29,382 nt of DNA from Akkermansiaceae bacterium UBA7890 (GTDB taxonomy: Bacteria; Verrucomicrobiota; Verrucomicrobiia; Verrucomicrobiales; Akkermansiaceae): NCBI GenBank assembly GCA_002501065.1, contig DLRK01000061.1:1-29382 (forward strand), written 5' to 3'. The notes under the pieces were generated by a model. It did not search any database, was not told the DNA's origin, and saw only the letters and a list, made by a program, of their open reading frames with translations. The position numbers and the translations under genes are program-made. Positions 1-8,791 of this stretch are shown here, one piece after another. Position 1 is the first letter of the stretch; each line of letters starts with the position of its first letter.

Positions 1-1260
1 CGAGTGCAGGTGGCGCATGAGCTTATAGTCGCCGATGATGATCGAGCTGATCGGAGGATGGTAATGGCAGGGATAGTGATGGATGATGCCGGGGGCGGCA
101 CGCTTCACCCGGCCCTCGTTCCCCTTCTCGAACACCTCGCGCAGGCTGCCGCCGTCGACCTTCTCGGGAAGCGGCACCTTGCTCCCACTCAAGTCGTGGA
201 AAGTAGGAAGAATATCCCACTGCACGATGGGCACGTCGCACTGGGAACCGGCCTCGATACCGGGCCCGGCAATGACGGTTGGCACGCGGATGCCGCCCTC
301 GAAGATTGAGCGCTTGCCTTCCTGCAGGGGGCCGTTGAATCGGCGGTTTTCTCCGTTCACCTCACGCTTTTGGGAAGCCCCGCCACCGTTATCCGAAGTG
401 AAGATGACATAGGTGTCCTCAAGTTCACCTTTTTCCTTGAGGGCGTCGAGGACGGCCCCGACGGTCTGGTCCATCTCCTCGATCATTGCGGCATGAGTGA
501 TGGCCCGTTTAGCACTGGATTTTGATGAATCGATCTTGTCGGTATCTCTTCCCTCGGCGATCCATCGCTTCTTGGTTCGCTCGAAGGCTTCCTTGGTAGC
601 CATGTGCGGTATGTGCGGGGCGTAGTGGGAGACCATCAGGTAGAAAGGTTGCTTGCCTGCATATTCCTTGAGGAAGGCCACCGCATCCTTCCTCAGTGAG
701 TGGAGGCGCTTGGGATTGTCTGGAGGAAAGGGCGTCTTTTTCTTCGGATCCCAATAGGAGCCATGTCCATTTCCGTTGCCCCCGGGTTCTCCAGGCAATT
801 CATCGGTGATGTCGTAGCCGGCGTCCTCGAAACGTCCCAGGGCGCTGGCACCCTTTCCGAACATGGCGGTGACGTAGTTCCTTCCGGATTCCTTGAGCAT
901 CTCGCCCATCGTTGTTTCGTCATCGTAGCCCTCCGGGCGCTGTTTCGAAGAAAGCACGTCGAACACGTTACGATACTGTATACGGGCCGTGGTCTTGCCG
1001 AACTGCAGGCTCAAACGGGATGCCGTACAGGTCGGTGACGGGGCATAGGCGGCGCTGAACCTTGCCCCCATCTCGGCCAGTCGATCCAGTCCCGGCGTAC
1101 GGATGAAATCATGTTTCGTGCTGGGATCGGCATCCATCATCTGAACCGAGGTGTCGGCGTAGCCGAGGTCGTCGGTATAAATGAGGATGAAGTTAGGCGC
1201 TTTCCCGGCCGCCAGTTGCGTGGCCAGGACAAGGAACAGGAGCATTACGAGATTTTTCAT
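1..1260 (-). CDS. Sulfatase (FGly type), 3' end cut by window edge
   Basis: Exported sulfatase of the alkaline phosphatase superfamily, which hydrolyses sulfate esters, probably in the periplasm or outside the cell. The window holds 420 codons and no stop, so the C-terminus lies beyond base 1. Residues 1-19 form a signal peptide (MKNLVMLLFLVLATQLAAG). The metal-binding motif YTDDLGYAD is at 28-36. The formylglycine site is Cys78 in CTASR, which fits C-x-[PA]-x-R but is not the common CSPTR. The usual FGKWHLG motif reads FGKGAS, keeping Lys136. A TSDNGGG metal motif lies near nucleotide 390. The last visible residues (IIIGDYKLMR) are typical of the sulfatase C-terminal subdomain. The ATG is 2 bases past the stop of an upstream gene remnant. 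Family assignment is firm; the substrate is unknown. Confidence 0.93.
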   Translation of the reverse strand, partial: MKNLVMLLFLVLATQLAAGKAPNFILIYTDDLGYADTSVQMMDADPSTKHDFIRTPGLDRLAEMGARFSAAYAPSPTCTASRLSLQFGKTTARIQYRNVFDVLSSKQRPEGYDDETTMGEMLKESGRNYVTAMFGKGASALGRFEDAGYDITDELPGEPGGNGNGHGSYWDPKKKTPFPPDNPKRLHSLRKDAVAFLKEYAGKQPFYLMVSHYAPHIPHMATKEAFERTKKRWIAEGRDTDKIDSSKSSAKRAITHAAMIEEMDQTVGAVLDALKEKGELEDTYVIFTSDNGGGASQKREVNGENRRFNGPLQEGKRSIFEGGIRVPTVIAGPGIEAGSQCDVPIVQWDILPTFHDLSGSKVPLPEKVDGGSLREVFEKGNEGRVKRAAPGIIHHYPCHYHPPISSIIIGDYKLMRHLHS

Positions 1261-1262
1261 AA

Positions 1263-1469
1263 TCAGCCCAGAGGCAGGAATTCCAGAGTCGTGAACTTGC
1301 GATCGACTCCAATCCTGAAGGTGATCTTGCCATCGGTCACGATCAATTCCTTGCTCCCCTGGATCGATACTTTCCCGTCCGCCCCAGTGCTACCGTTGAT
1401 ATCCCTGGTGACGGCTCGGACCTCGTATTTCGATCCGTCCTTGAAATTTTTTCCATGAAAACCGGTTAT
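1263..1469 (-). pseudogene. 3' remnant of an unidentified secreted-type gene
   Basis: An open stretch of 68 codons reads convincingly as protein (for example GSKYEVRAVTRDINGSTG, then KITFRIGVDRKFTTLEFLPL) and ends in TGA at 1265-1263, two bases before the sulfatase ATG. It has no ATG, GTG or TTG codon that would leave a sensible protein, and an in-frame TAG lies at 1472-1470. The alternating hydrophobic pattern looks like the last beta-sandwich domain of a longer protein. I interpret it as the tail of a gene once co-transcribed with the sulfatase that has lost its 5' part. I do not recognise the family. A frameshift or a sequencing error just upstream of 1470 is the alternative. Confidence 0.5.
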
Positions 1470-1711
1470 CTAGAATATGCACCCCCACCCTCCCCGGTCC
1501 CGGATCTCCAGGAGATTCAATCTGAAGAAGCGACGTCTTTGAAGTTGGAGGAGAGGGGTTGATCCGCTTGTCTCCTGATGTCCCACGCCTGACGCATGCA
1601 GGGGGGTGAGCTGATCTTCCTGGCAGGGAGTTCGCCCACTTGATCCACATTTCATCGTTTGAAATTGCATTTTCCCCAGCGCATAGGAGAGTTTCAAATC
1701 ACGTGCGCTGC

Positions 1712-4700
1712 ATGAGAATCCCCTCCTCGCTCCTCATCGCCACTTCTGCGTTCTCGTTCGTCGGGGCGGTCGCAGAAAATGTCATTGAGAACGGTGATTT
1801 CGAGGCCGTTGGTGGATGGTCAGATGGGTTTAATACCTTCAGCCTTGCGGACGACCTGTGGTACACCGGACCTGCTCCCATGGGCACCGGTCCGACCTAC
1901 GGTTGGGGTCCATCGCCCGGTTCGCCCCTGACCCAGGATATTGATCTCACCACCCGCTTCACAACCGCCGCCTTGGACTCCGGGCAGCTGGGGTTTGAAT
2001 TCAGCGCCTGGCTGGCTGGCTATTACGTCGCCAGTGGCACGGATTACTCCCTCCTGACCCTGCAGTGGAAAGATGGGGAAAACGGTTCGCTCGGGACGGT
2101 GAGCTTCGACCCCGCCGACGACTCGGCGGGAGGTAATCCGGCGTGGTGGACCGGGTCTGCCAGCGAAGCGGGAACAGCTGATCCCGCGGTGAGTCACAGC
2201 CTCGCCAACTGGTCCCGCTTTTCCCACTCGGCCCATGTCCCGGCGGGCAGCCGCAGCGTGCTCCTGACCTGGCGTGGTGCCTCCTCCGGAAGTTCCAACG
2301 GCAACGATTCCTACCTCGACGGTGCCGCCCTCGACATCGGCACCAGCGGCGGTCCCTCCGCTCTCAGCGGAGTTCTCGATCCCCTCGCTCGATCAGTCGC
2401 CCTTTCCTGGACCGCAGCGGATCCGGACCTGGGCGCGACTGGCCTGACCGTCCTGCGGGACGGGACCCCGATCGCCACTCTTCCACTCACCGCCAGTTCC
2501 TACCTCGACCATCCTCCCCTGCCTCTGGAAACACCGGCCACGATCAACTACACGGTAAGGGCTTACGGCGGAACAGAAGGCGAAAGCGCCACCACTACGG
2601 CCACTTCAGTCTTCTGGAATCCGAGCGGTCTCCACGTCGATCTGGTAGCCTACTACCGCTTCGAGGGGAACAGCAGGGATCTCTCCAGCTCCCCGAACAC
2701 GCACGACGGGAGGGAGATCGGCGAACCCAGGTTTCTCGGCGGCGGGATCTATGGACACGCCGTCACCTTCCGGGACCAGGCTTCGCCCACCCAGCTCATC
2801 CAGTTCGGCCGCCATCCCGATTTCGATTTCGGCTCCGACACGAATTTCACGGTGTCGTTCTGGTTCAGGCGCCTGGGCGAGATGGAGGACAACGAAGCGC
2901 TCGGCGGCGGCGGAACCGATGCCGCTCTGCTCACCAACAAGAACTGGAGCCGCACAAACAATACGGGATGGGGGATTTTCAGCACCAGCGACGGCGGGGT
3001 GAAATGGAACATTTCCGACGGAATCGCCCACAAGGACTCCACCATCCGCAACGGCTTCGGCACCGGCGGGGTGGCGGATGGCCGCTGGCACCACCTTGTC
3101 ATCACTCACAACCGCAGCGGATCCGCCAAATTCTACATCGATGGATCCTACACGGGCGCCTCCTCAATCTCGGGACTGGGATCGATCAATTCCGGACTGC
3201 CGCTCACCCTGGGGGCAGACGGACGCAATCGGCACCCGTGGGGCGGCGACCTGGACGAGCTGGCCCTCTGGCGCCGCGAACTCGATTCGGAAGAAGTCGC
3301 AGTGGTCTTTGAGAATTCCAAGCTCGGACTTTCGCTCACCGGAACCTCGATCGTGGACTCGGACAGGGACGGCCTCGACGACCATTGGGAGATGGCATTC
3401 TTCGACAACCTGAGCCAGGGAGCCGACGATGACTTCGAGTCGGACGGCCGCAGCAACCTGCTCGAGTACTCCACGGGAGGAAACCCCACCACGACGGGTG
3501 ACCTGGCCGAAACCCGCTTCACAACCGAGAACATCGGCGGCGAGGACTACGCCGTCCTTCACTACACCCGCCCGCTCCTGAATGGCGCCATCGAATACGT
3601 CCCCCAGGCCGCCACCGACCTGACATCGTGGACCGGTGGCGAGGGAAAATTCCTCCCCCATGGCGAGCCAACCGCCTTGCCCAACGGCATGCGCGAACAT
3701 CACCTCCGCTACCACCTTCCCATTTCGCGGGTGGGAGACCACAAGTTCTTCCGCATCCGGATGAGCGCCCGTTACCAGGCTGCCCATTCCCTGGAGATCG
3801 AGCCCACCGTGGAGTTCCGCAGCGGGCAGGCCATCATCCGCTGGATTACCGACGCCCCAGCCGTGACCGTGCTCGACTACGGAACGGACGGCCAGACCCA
3901 CTCGCGTTACGAGCACTACGAACTCACCACCACGCACGAGGTGGTCATCGACGGGGTGGAACCCGGAGACATCCTCGCCTACGCGGCAATCCACATCGCT
4001 GACGGAGCGGAGTCGCGTTCCAACACGTTCACCACGACGAGGGCGTGGGACTACAGCCCCCCCGCCATTCCAGCCCACAGCCTCGGAGCAACCCCGGCCC
4101 CATGGCCCGGTCACGCCAGCTCCATCCTTGCCCTCCCCGCCACACCGAGCCGCGGCTATTGTCTCGACTATGACTGCGGGAGCGGGGAACTGGCCTACGA
4201 ATTGGCGGCCCAGAGCGAACTGGTGATCGCGGCAGTCGCAAAAACACAGGCCGACGCCGATGCCGCCCGGGCCTTCCTGCAGGCGCGCGGGGTCTATGGA
4301 TCCCGGGTCACGGTCTTTCTCGAAGAAGACTCCATCCCGTTTAATCCCAACACCTTCAACCTGATTATCTCCGCCGACAATATCGGCGGCGGAGCATCCC
4401 TGACAACCCTCCGGCCTGTCCTCGAAAGGTACCTGGTTCCCGCCCGCGGCATTCTGGCTGGCAGGGTCGGGAGCCCCGGCCAGGATGCCGAATACACCAC
4501 TCACAGCAAACCGGAGCCACCCGGTTACGGATCGTGGACGCACCAGTATGGAGACCCCGAAGGGTCCGCCGCGTCTGGCGACACCCTTTCGGGAGCAACC
4601 AGAATCAGCGATTTTGGCCTGCAATGGATCGGTCGGCCGGGGCCGGAAATCGTGATCGACCGCGCCGTGCGCACCCAGGCTCCCCTCGCCACCAAGGGCC

Positions 4701-5851
4701 GCTTCTACTGCCAGGGAATGGGACGCATTCTCTGTCTCGACTCCCACAATGGATCGGTTCTCTGGACCCGCGACGTGAGCGATCTCAATCGCCTCAACCT
4801 GATCCGCGACTCGGGCAACATGTGCGCCGACGACGACGGGCTCTGGCTGGCGGTGCGCACCGAGTGCTGGAAACTGGCCGGCGACCACGGTGAGCGCACC
4901 GTTTACAAGGTCGAACCGGGACCCAGTCCCGACTTTGATTACCACTGGGGATACGTCGGCCGGAGCGGTGACCAACTCCTCGGCTCCGCCACCAAATACG
5001 ATGCGGCCTACAAGAGTTTCTGGGGACAGGAATACTGGTTCGATGCCCAGAGCGGCACCCAGACCCACATGGTGGTGGCCGACAATCTCTTCTCCCTGGA
5101 CAAGGACACCGGCATCCTGCAATGGCTCTACCAGGAGGGCCTGATCCTGAATTCCACGATCACGGTCGCAGAAGGGAAGGTCTTCTTCCTGGAGTGCCGG
5201 GACGCCACCGTGGCCGCCGGTGACACCCGCCGACTCCCGGTGAACTCCTGGAAATCGGACGTCCACCTCGTCTGCCTTGATCAAGCCACCGGCCAGGTCC
5301 TCTGGGATAAAACGCCCTCCTTCACCGGCGGCGAGCCCACCGTCTGGCTGCAGTATGGCAATCGGCGCCTGATCCTGACCGGCAGCAACCAGAGCAACGA
5401 CACCGTCAACATTTACACCTTCGATCCCGCCAACGGGGACCCCATCTGGGACAAGTCACACGGATGGCGCTCGAGCCACCACGGCGGGAACCACCAGCAC
5501 CCGGTCATCATGGGTGACCAGTTCTACCTCGAACCGCACCGCTACAGCCTCACGACCGGACGGATCACTGGAAGCAATATCATGCCAACCCGTAACGGTT
5601 GCTCAACCTTTGTGGGGGCGAGAAGCTCACTCTTCTACCGCGGCGTCGAAAGCAGCGGCCAATACGCCGGCAGCATCGCGATGTGGGACCCGCGATCCAG
5701 AACTACAACTGCTGTCAGCCGGGTGCGCCCCGCCTGCTGGATTTCGTGGACTCCCTCGCAGGGTATGATCCTCGTGCAGGAGAAAGGAGCCGGATGTTCC
5801 TGCGGCTCCTGGATGGAAACTTCCTTCGGTCTCGCCCCCCTCGCCCCGTGA
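1712..5851 (+). CDS. Giant mosaic secreted protein: jelly-roll, Fn3, LamG, methyltransferase-like and PQQ propeller domains
   Basis: 1379 residues from ATG 1712, chosen because it opens a signal peptide (MRIPSSLLIATSAFSFVGA); an in-frame ATG at 1640 would add 24 unlikely residues. Order: a jelly-roll-like module (about 22-212, starting ENGDFE and ending SNGNDSYLDG) shared with the genes at 8792 and 9789; Fn3-like (213-303); LamG/concanavalin (about 308-540, with WHHLVITHN); a calcium-type motif DSDRDGLDD (549-557); a second Fn3-like region (about 698-778); a degenerate SAM-methyltransferase-like Rossmann domain (about 815-885, CGSGELAYELA then NLIIS); and a PQQ-type propeller (about 996-1379) ending CSCGSWMETSFGLAPLAP. 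From about 780 on it matches my recollection of the C-terminal half of planctomycetal and verrucomicrobial PQQ/methyltransferase proteins, whose N-terminal half is encoded by the next gene. Probably exported; function unknown. Confidence 0.9.
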   Translation: MRIPSSLLIATSAFSFVGAVAENVIENGDFEAVGGWSDGFNTFSLADDLWYTGPAPMGTGPTYGWGPSPGSPLTQDIDLTTRFTTAALDSGQLGFEFSAWLAGYYVASGTDYSLLTLQWKDGENGSLGTVSFDPADDSAGGNPAWWTGSASEAGTADPAVSHSLANWSRFSHSAHVPAGSRSVLLTWRGASSGSSNGNDSYLDGAALDIGTSGGPSALSGVLDPLARSVALSWTAADPDLGATGLTVLRDGTPIATLPLTASSYLDHPPLPLETPATINYTVRAYGGTEGESATTTATSVFWNPSGLHVDLVAYYRFEGNSRDLSSSPNTHDGREIGEPRFLGGGIYGHAVTFRDQASPTQLIQFGRHPDFDFGSDTNFTVSFWFRRLGEMEDNEALGGGGTDAALLTNKNWSRTNNTGWGIFSTSDGGVKWNISDGIAHKDSTIRNGFGTGGVADGRWHHLVITHNRSGSAKFYIDGSYTGASSISGLGSINSGLPLTLGADGRNRHPWGGDLDELALWRRELDSEEVAVVFENSKLGLSLTGTSIVDSDRDGLDDHWEMAFFDNLSQGADDDFESDGRSNLLEYSTGGNPTTTGDLAETRFTTENIGGEDYAVLHYTRPLLNGAIEYVPQAATDLTSWTGGEGKFLPHGEPTALPNGMREHHLRYHLPISRVGDHKFFRIRMSARYQAAHSLEIEPTVEFRSGQAIIRWITDAPAVTVLDYGTDGQTHSRYEHYELTTTHEVVIDGVEPGDILAYAAIHIADGAESRSNTFTTTRAWDYSPPAIPAHSLGATPAPWPGHASSILALPATPSRGYCLDYDCGSGELAYELAAQSELVIAAVAKTQADADAARAFLQARGVYGSRVTVFLEEDSIPFNPNTFNLIISADNIGGGASLTTLRPVLERYLVPARGILAGRVGSPGQDAEYTTHSKPEPPGYGSWTHQYGDPEGSAASGDTLSGATRISDFGLQWIGRPGPEIVIDRAVRTQAPLATKGRFYCQGMGRILCLDSHNGSVLWTRDVSDLNRLNLIRDSGNMCADDDGLWLAVRTECWKLAGDHGERTVYKVEPGPSPDFDYHWGYVGRSGDQLLGSATKYDAAYKSFWGQEYWFDAQSGTQTHMVVADNLFSLDKDTGILQWLYQEGLILNSTITVAEGKVFFLECRDATVAAGDTRRLPVNSWKSDVHLVCLDQATGQVLWDKTPSFTGGEPTVWLQYGNRRLILTGSNQSNDTVNIYTFDPANGDPIWDKSHGWRSSHHGGNHQHPVIMGDQFYLEPHRYSLTTGRITGSNIMPTRNGCSTFVGARSSLFYRGVESSGQYAGSIAMWDPRSRTTTAVSRVRPACWISWTPSQGMILVQEKGAGCSCGSWMETSFGLAPLAP

Positions 5852-5856
5852 CCTCC

Positions 5857-7089
5857 ATGACGATTGTTCGACCAGCAATGATCCTCGCCATCGCGGCCTC
5901 TCTCGGAACCGCGCAGGCGGAGGATTGGCCGACCTGGCGCCACGACAATCATCGCTCGGGAACAAGCTCCGAGCAACTTGACGCCGCGAGCCTCACTCTC
6001 TCGTGGGTCTTCCGCGAATCCACTCCGCCCCAACCAGCCTGGCACGGAACCATGCAGCGTGACACCTGGGGAAACGTTGCCAAACCGAAGGAGGCGCGTG
6101 CTTACGACAAGGCCTTCAACCTGGTCGCAGCGCAAGGCAAGGTCTTCGTCGCCTCTTCCTCCGGAAACGCCTGCGTGGCGCTCGATGCCGTGGAGGGCAG
6201 GGAAACATGGCGTCATAACGTTCAGGGCGCGGTGCGCATCGCCCCGGCCTACGATCAGGGCCGGGTCTACTTCGGCTCCGACGACGGCCAGGCCTACTGC
6301 GTGACTTCCGACACCGGAACCAGGGTTTGGAGCTTCCGGGGTTCCAGTGACAAGACCCTCATCCCCGCCGACCACAAGTTCATCTCGCGCTATCCCTGCC
6401 GGACCGGAGTCCTCGTGCAGGGCGACAACGCCTATTGCGGATTCGGTCTGCTCCCCTGGCAGGACAATCACCTCGCCTCCCTCAATGCCCTCACCGGCAC
6501 GACCAACTACAACAAGACCGTCGCGGCCGCCCAGTGGTATTCCATGGAGGGTCCAATGCTCGCCTCCAGCGACCGCCTCTTTGTTCTGCAGGGCCGGGTT
6601 TCGCCGATCTCTTTCCAACTTTCCGACGGCACCTTCCTCGGGCGCCTCCCCGGAGGGGGCGGAACCTTTGCGGTCCTGACCCCTGACAGCAAACTCATCC
6701 ACGGACCCGGCCACGGCAACAACACCTGGGCCAAAAGCCGAACCTTCCACCTTCAGGAGAGCAACGCAGTTTCGCGGGCCAACATTGCGCGCCACTCACG
6801 CGCTCACCGTGTCCTGGTGAACGGCTCGACCCGCTATTACGTGATTCGCGAGGCAATCCAGGCCACGGGTGGCAGTTCCTGGGTGCAGACAATGCGGGAA
6901 CCGGAAACCCTTATCCTGGGCGGCACTATTCTCTACGTCGGGGGAAGAAACGAAATCCGCTGTTTCCACGCCTCCAACGGGTCTCTCCTGCGAACCCTGC
7001 CGGTCGAGGGCGTTGTGCACTGCCTCGCCCTGGCCGACGGCCGTCTCTTCGCCTCCACCCACAGCGGAAAGATCTACGCCTTCGAGTAG
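5857..7089 (+). CDS. Exported PQQ-type beta-propeller protein
   Basis: 410 residues from ATG 5857, 5 bases after the previous stop, so probably the same transcript. A signal peptide covers about 1-21 (ends GTAQA, then EDWPTWRHDN). PQQ/BamB-like blades are seen as GKVFVASSSGNACVALDA (from about 94), GRVYFGSDDGQAYCV (from about 136), ETLILGGTILYVGG (from about 350) and DGRLFASTHSGKIYAFE (end). As I recall the family, WPTWR.D..RSG is the opening of the bipartite PQQ/methyltransferase proteins, and the closing blade is the point at which the methyltransferase-like domain normally follows. Here the protein stops instead, and that domain sits in the upstream gene. Whether either propeller binds pyrroloquinoline quinone cannot be judged; many relatives are only structural. 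Confidence 0.9.
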   Translation: MTIVRPAMILAIAASLGTAQAEDWPTWRHDNHRSGTSSEQLDAASLTLSWVFRESTPPQPAWHGTMQRDTWGNVAKPKEARAYDKAFNLVAAQGKVFVASSSGNACVALDAVEGRETWRHNVQGAVRIAPAYDQGRVYFGSDDGQAYCVTSDTGTRVWSFRGSSDKTLIPADHKFISRYPCRTGVLVQGDNAYCGFGLLPWQDNHLASLNALTGTTNYNKTVAAAQWYSMEGPMLASSDRLFVLQGRVSPISFQLSDGTFLGRLPGGGGTFAVLTPDSKLIHGPGHGNNTWAKSRTFHLQESNAVSRANIARHSRAHRVLVNGSTRYYVIREAIQATGGSSWVQTMREPETLILGGTILYVGGRNEIRCFHASNGSLLRTLPVEGVVHCLALADGRLFASTHSGKIYAFE

Positions 7090-7129
7090 GCTTTGACAGA
7101 GTACGCGAAACTTCCATGCTCCCTGCGTC

Positions 7130-8686
7130 GTGGCGAAGCGTCGAAAAAAACCGACCCGTGGGCCGAAGCAGGCCGCTCAGCCGGTTTCGCTGGACTCTCC
7201 CGAGCTCCAACGCGCGCGCGAGCGCTGGAGCCGCAACCAGTTTGAGCCAGCCCTCAAACTCTTCCGGCAGGCGGTCCGGCGGCAGCCCGACAACACCCTC
7301 GCGCTAACCGATGCTGCGCGCGCCTTCGGGGCTCGCTTCGAAATTCCCACCGCCGAGAAACTCCTCGCCCGCCTCATGAAACTGGCGGGCAGCAATCAGG
7401 ACCTTCTCTTTCAGACCGGGCAAACCTACCGCATGATCCGGAGACCGGAGGAGGCCATCGCCTGTTTCGAGTCCGCCCTGCAGTCCGGACACCCACTGCC
7501 CGAGGCGCACCTCGAACTGTCCATTCTCTTCGAGCGCCGCCATCGTCTCGAGGACTCGCTGGAACACTCCGAGGCTTTTCTCAAGTCACGTCCCAACTCG
7601 CCTGAGGGCAGATTGGTCCAGGCCCGGGTCCTGCGACGATCCGGCGACACCGCAGGAGCAACCACGGTCCTGGAATCGATCGTGCACTCCACCACGCCGC
7701 ACCCCTTTATCCGCTCCGAGGCAGCCTCGCTGGTGGCGGCCATTCTCGACCAGGAGGGTCACTACGACGAGGCCTTCAAGATGATGGTGGAGTCCAAGTC
7801 GATTCTCTCTCCGCTCGCGGAACCGCACCTGAAGAAAGCCGGGCAGGAGCTCCAGTTCACCACCGCGCTGCGTGACGAGTTCACCTCCGAGGTTCTCTCA
7901 AGGTGGACCGCCCGGGAAGACGAGTCGAGGATCGCCCTTCTGACAGGGCCTCCCCGCAGCGGCACCACTCTCCTCGAGCGAGTCCTCGATGCTCATCCGG
8001 AGATTCTCTGCTCTGATGAACGGGAAGCCTTCCCCAGTTACATCCTGCCCACCGTGCTCTCCAAGTCTGCAAATCGTCCGCCCGTCTTCGGCGTGGAGAC
8101 TCTCGACAAGATCACGGACCGCGCGCTCGAGGCGCAACGCGACCGCTACCGCAACTACCTCTGCTGGGCCCTCGGCGAGGATCAGGACGAACGCTGGCTC
8201 ATCGACAAGAATCCATCCACCGTCCCCCTCCTCCCCGGCTTCCTGCGCACCGTCCCCTCGGGAAAAATCCTCTACGCGTCCCGTGACCCGCGCGACGTGG
8301 TCCTCTCCTGCTTTTTCCGTTATCTCCCCCTCAACTCGGTGAGCGCCCGCTTCCTCGAAATCCGCACCGCCGCCGAGCGAACGCGCTTCGAGATCGAAAC
8401 CTGGCATCGCTACCGCGAAGTCCTCACCGATCAATGGGCGGAGGTCGCCTATGAAGACCTCGTTTCCGATTTCGCCGGCGCCCTTACTCCCATCCTGAAT
8501 CTCCTGGGCCTCCCATGGCATGAGGATCTCACCCACTACCGGGACCAGAACGTGCACAAGGCGGTCAATTCTCCGACCTACGCCGAGGTCACCCAGCCCA
8601 TTTACGGCGCAGCGGTGGGCCGGTGGAAGAACTACGAATCGCACCTGGCCCCCGCCCTCGAGGTCCTGGAGGGCCTGGAGACCTGA
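7130..8686 (+). CDS. TPR-containing sulfotransferase
   Basis: 518 residues starting at GTG 7130 (VAKRRKKPTRG), 40 bases after the previous gene. The basic N-terminus carries no signal peptide. Residues about 28-235 form TPR-like helical repeats (for example PEEAIACFESALQSG and PEAHLELSILFERR). From about 262 the sulfotransferase domain begins. The 5'-phosphosulfate loop is TGPPRSGTT (272-280), and the 3'-phosphate motif is SRDPRDVVLSCF (384-395). IDKNPSTVPLLP at 358-369 is also typical. The protein should transfer sulfate from PAPS to a carbohydrate or a tyrosine; the TPR plus sulfotransferase layout resembles bacterial relatives of tyrosylprotein sulfotransferases. Its place behind two propeller genes and near two sulfatases suggests a sulfated surface product as partner, which is inference. 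Confidence 0.93.
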   Translation: MAKRRKKPTRGPKQAAQPVSLDSPELQRARERWSRNQFEPALKLFRQAVRRQPDNTLALTDAARAFGARFEIPTAEKLLARLMKLAGSNQDLLFQTGQTYRMIRRPEEAIACFESALQSGHPLPEAHLELSILFERRHRLEDSLEHSEAFLKSRPNSPEGRLVQARVLRRSGDTAGATTVLESIVHSTTPHPFIRSEAASLVAAILDQEGHYDEAFKMMVESKSILSPLAEPHLKKAGQELQFTTALRDEFTSEVLSRWTAREDESRIALLTGPPRSGTTLLERVLDAHPEILCSDEREAFPSYILPTVLSKSANRPPVFGVETLDKITDRALEAQRDRYRNYLCWALGEDQDERWLIDKNPSTVPLLPGFLRTVPSGKILYASRDPRDVVLSCFFRYLPLNSVSARFLEIRTAAERTRFEIETWHRYREVLTDQWAEVAYEDLVSDFAGALTPILNLLGLPWHEDLTHYRDQNVHKAVNSPTYAEVTQPIYGAAVGRWKNYESHLAPALEVLEGLET

Positions 8687-8708
8687 AAACAGAGCCTGTT
8701 TCCGCCCT

Positions 8709-8732
8709 CCCATCGCCATTGGCGGGATTTTT
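8709..8732 (+). terminator. Weak terminator-like hairpin after the sulfotransferase
   Basis: CCGCC at 8702-8706 can pair with GGCGG at 8721-8725, or CGCC at 8714-8717 with GGCG at 8721-8724 over a 3-base loop. Either is followed by GATTTTT. The stems are short, so termination is uncertain, but the position 16-40 bases after the stop is right for it. Confidence 0.3.
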
Positions 8733-8791
8733 CCAGAAAATATTGCATTTTCTGTTTACAGGCGGGTCAGGCCCTCTAAAAGTTCCAACGG

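Noticed and set aside
3164..5284. A 706-codon minus-strand open frame.
   Set aside because: It is antisense to the well-supported LamG/propeller gene. GC-rich codon use removes stops on the opposite strand; no motif or signal is seen.
5690..5730. A compensating double frameshift near the end of the giant propeller protein, because another frame reads NYNCCQPG.
   Set aside because: The main frame reads on without a break into VRPACWISWTPSQG and CSCGSWMETS, which fit the family ending (SxVRPGCW, then a Cys-rich strand). The other frame gives nothing coherent on either side.
7093..7098. TTGACA as a -35 box for the sulfotransferase gene.
   Set aside because: No -10 lies at 16-18 bases; the 40-base gap and same strand fit an operon better.
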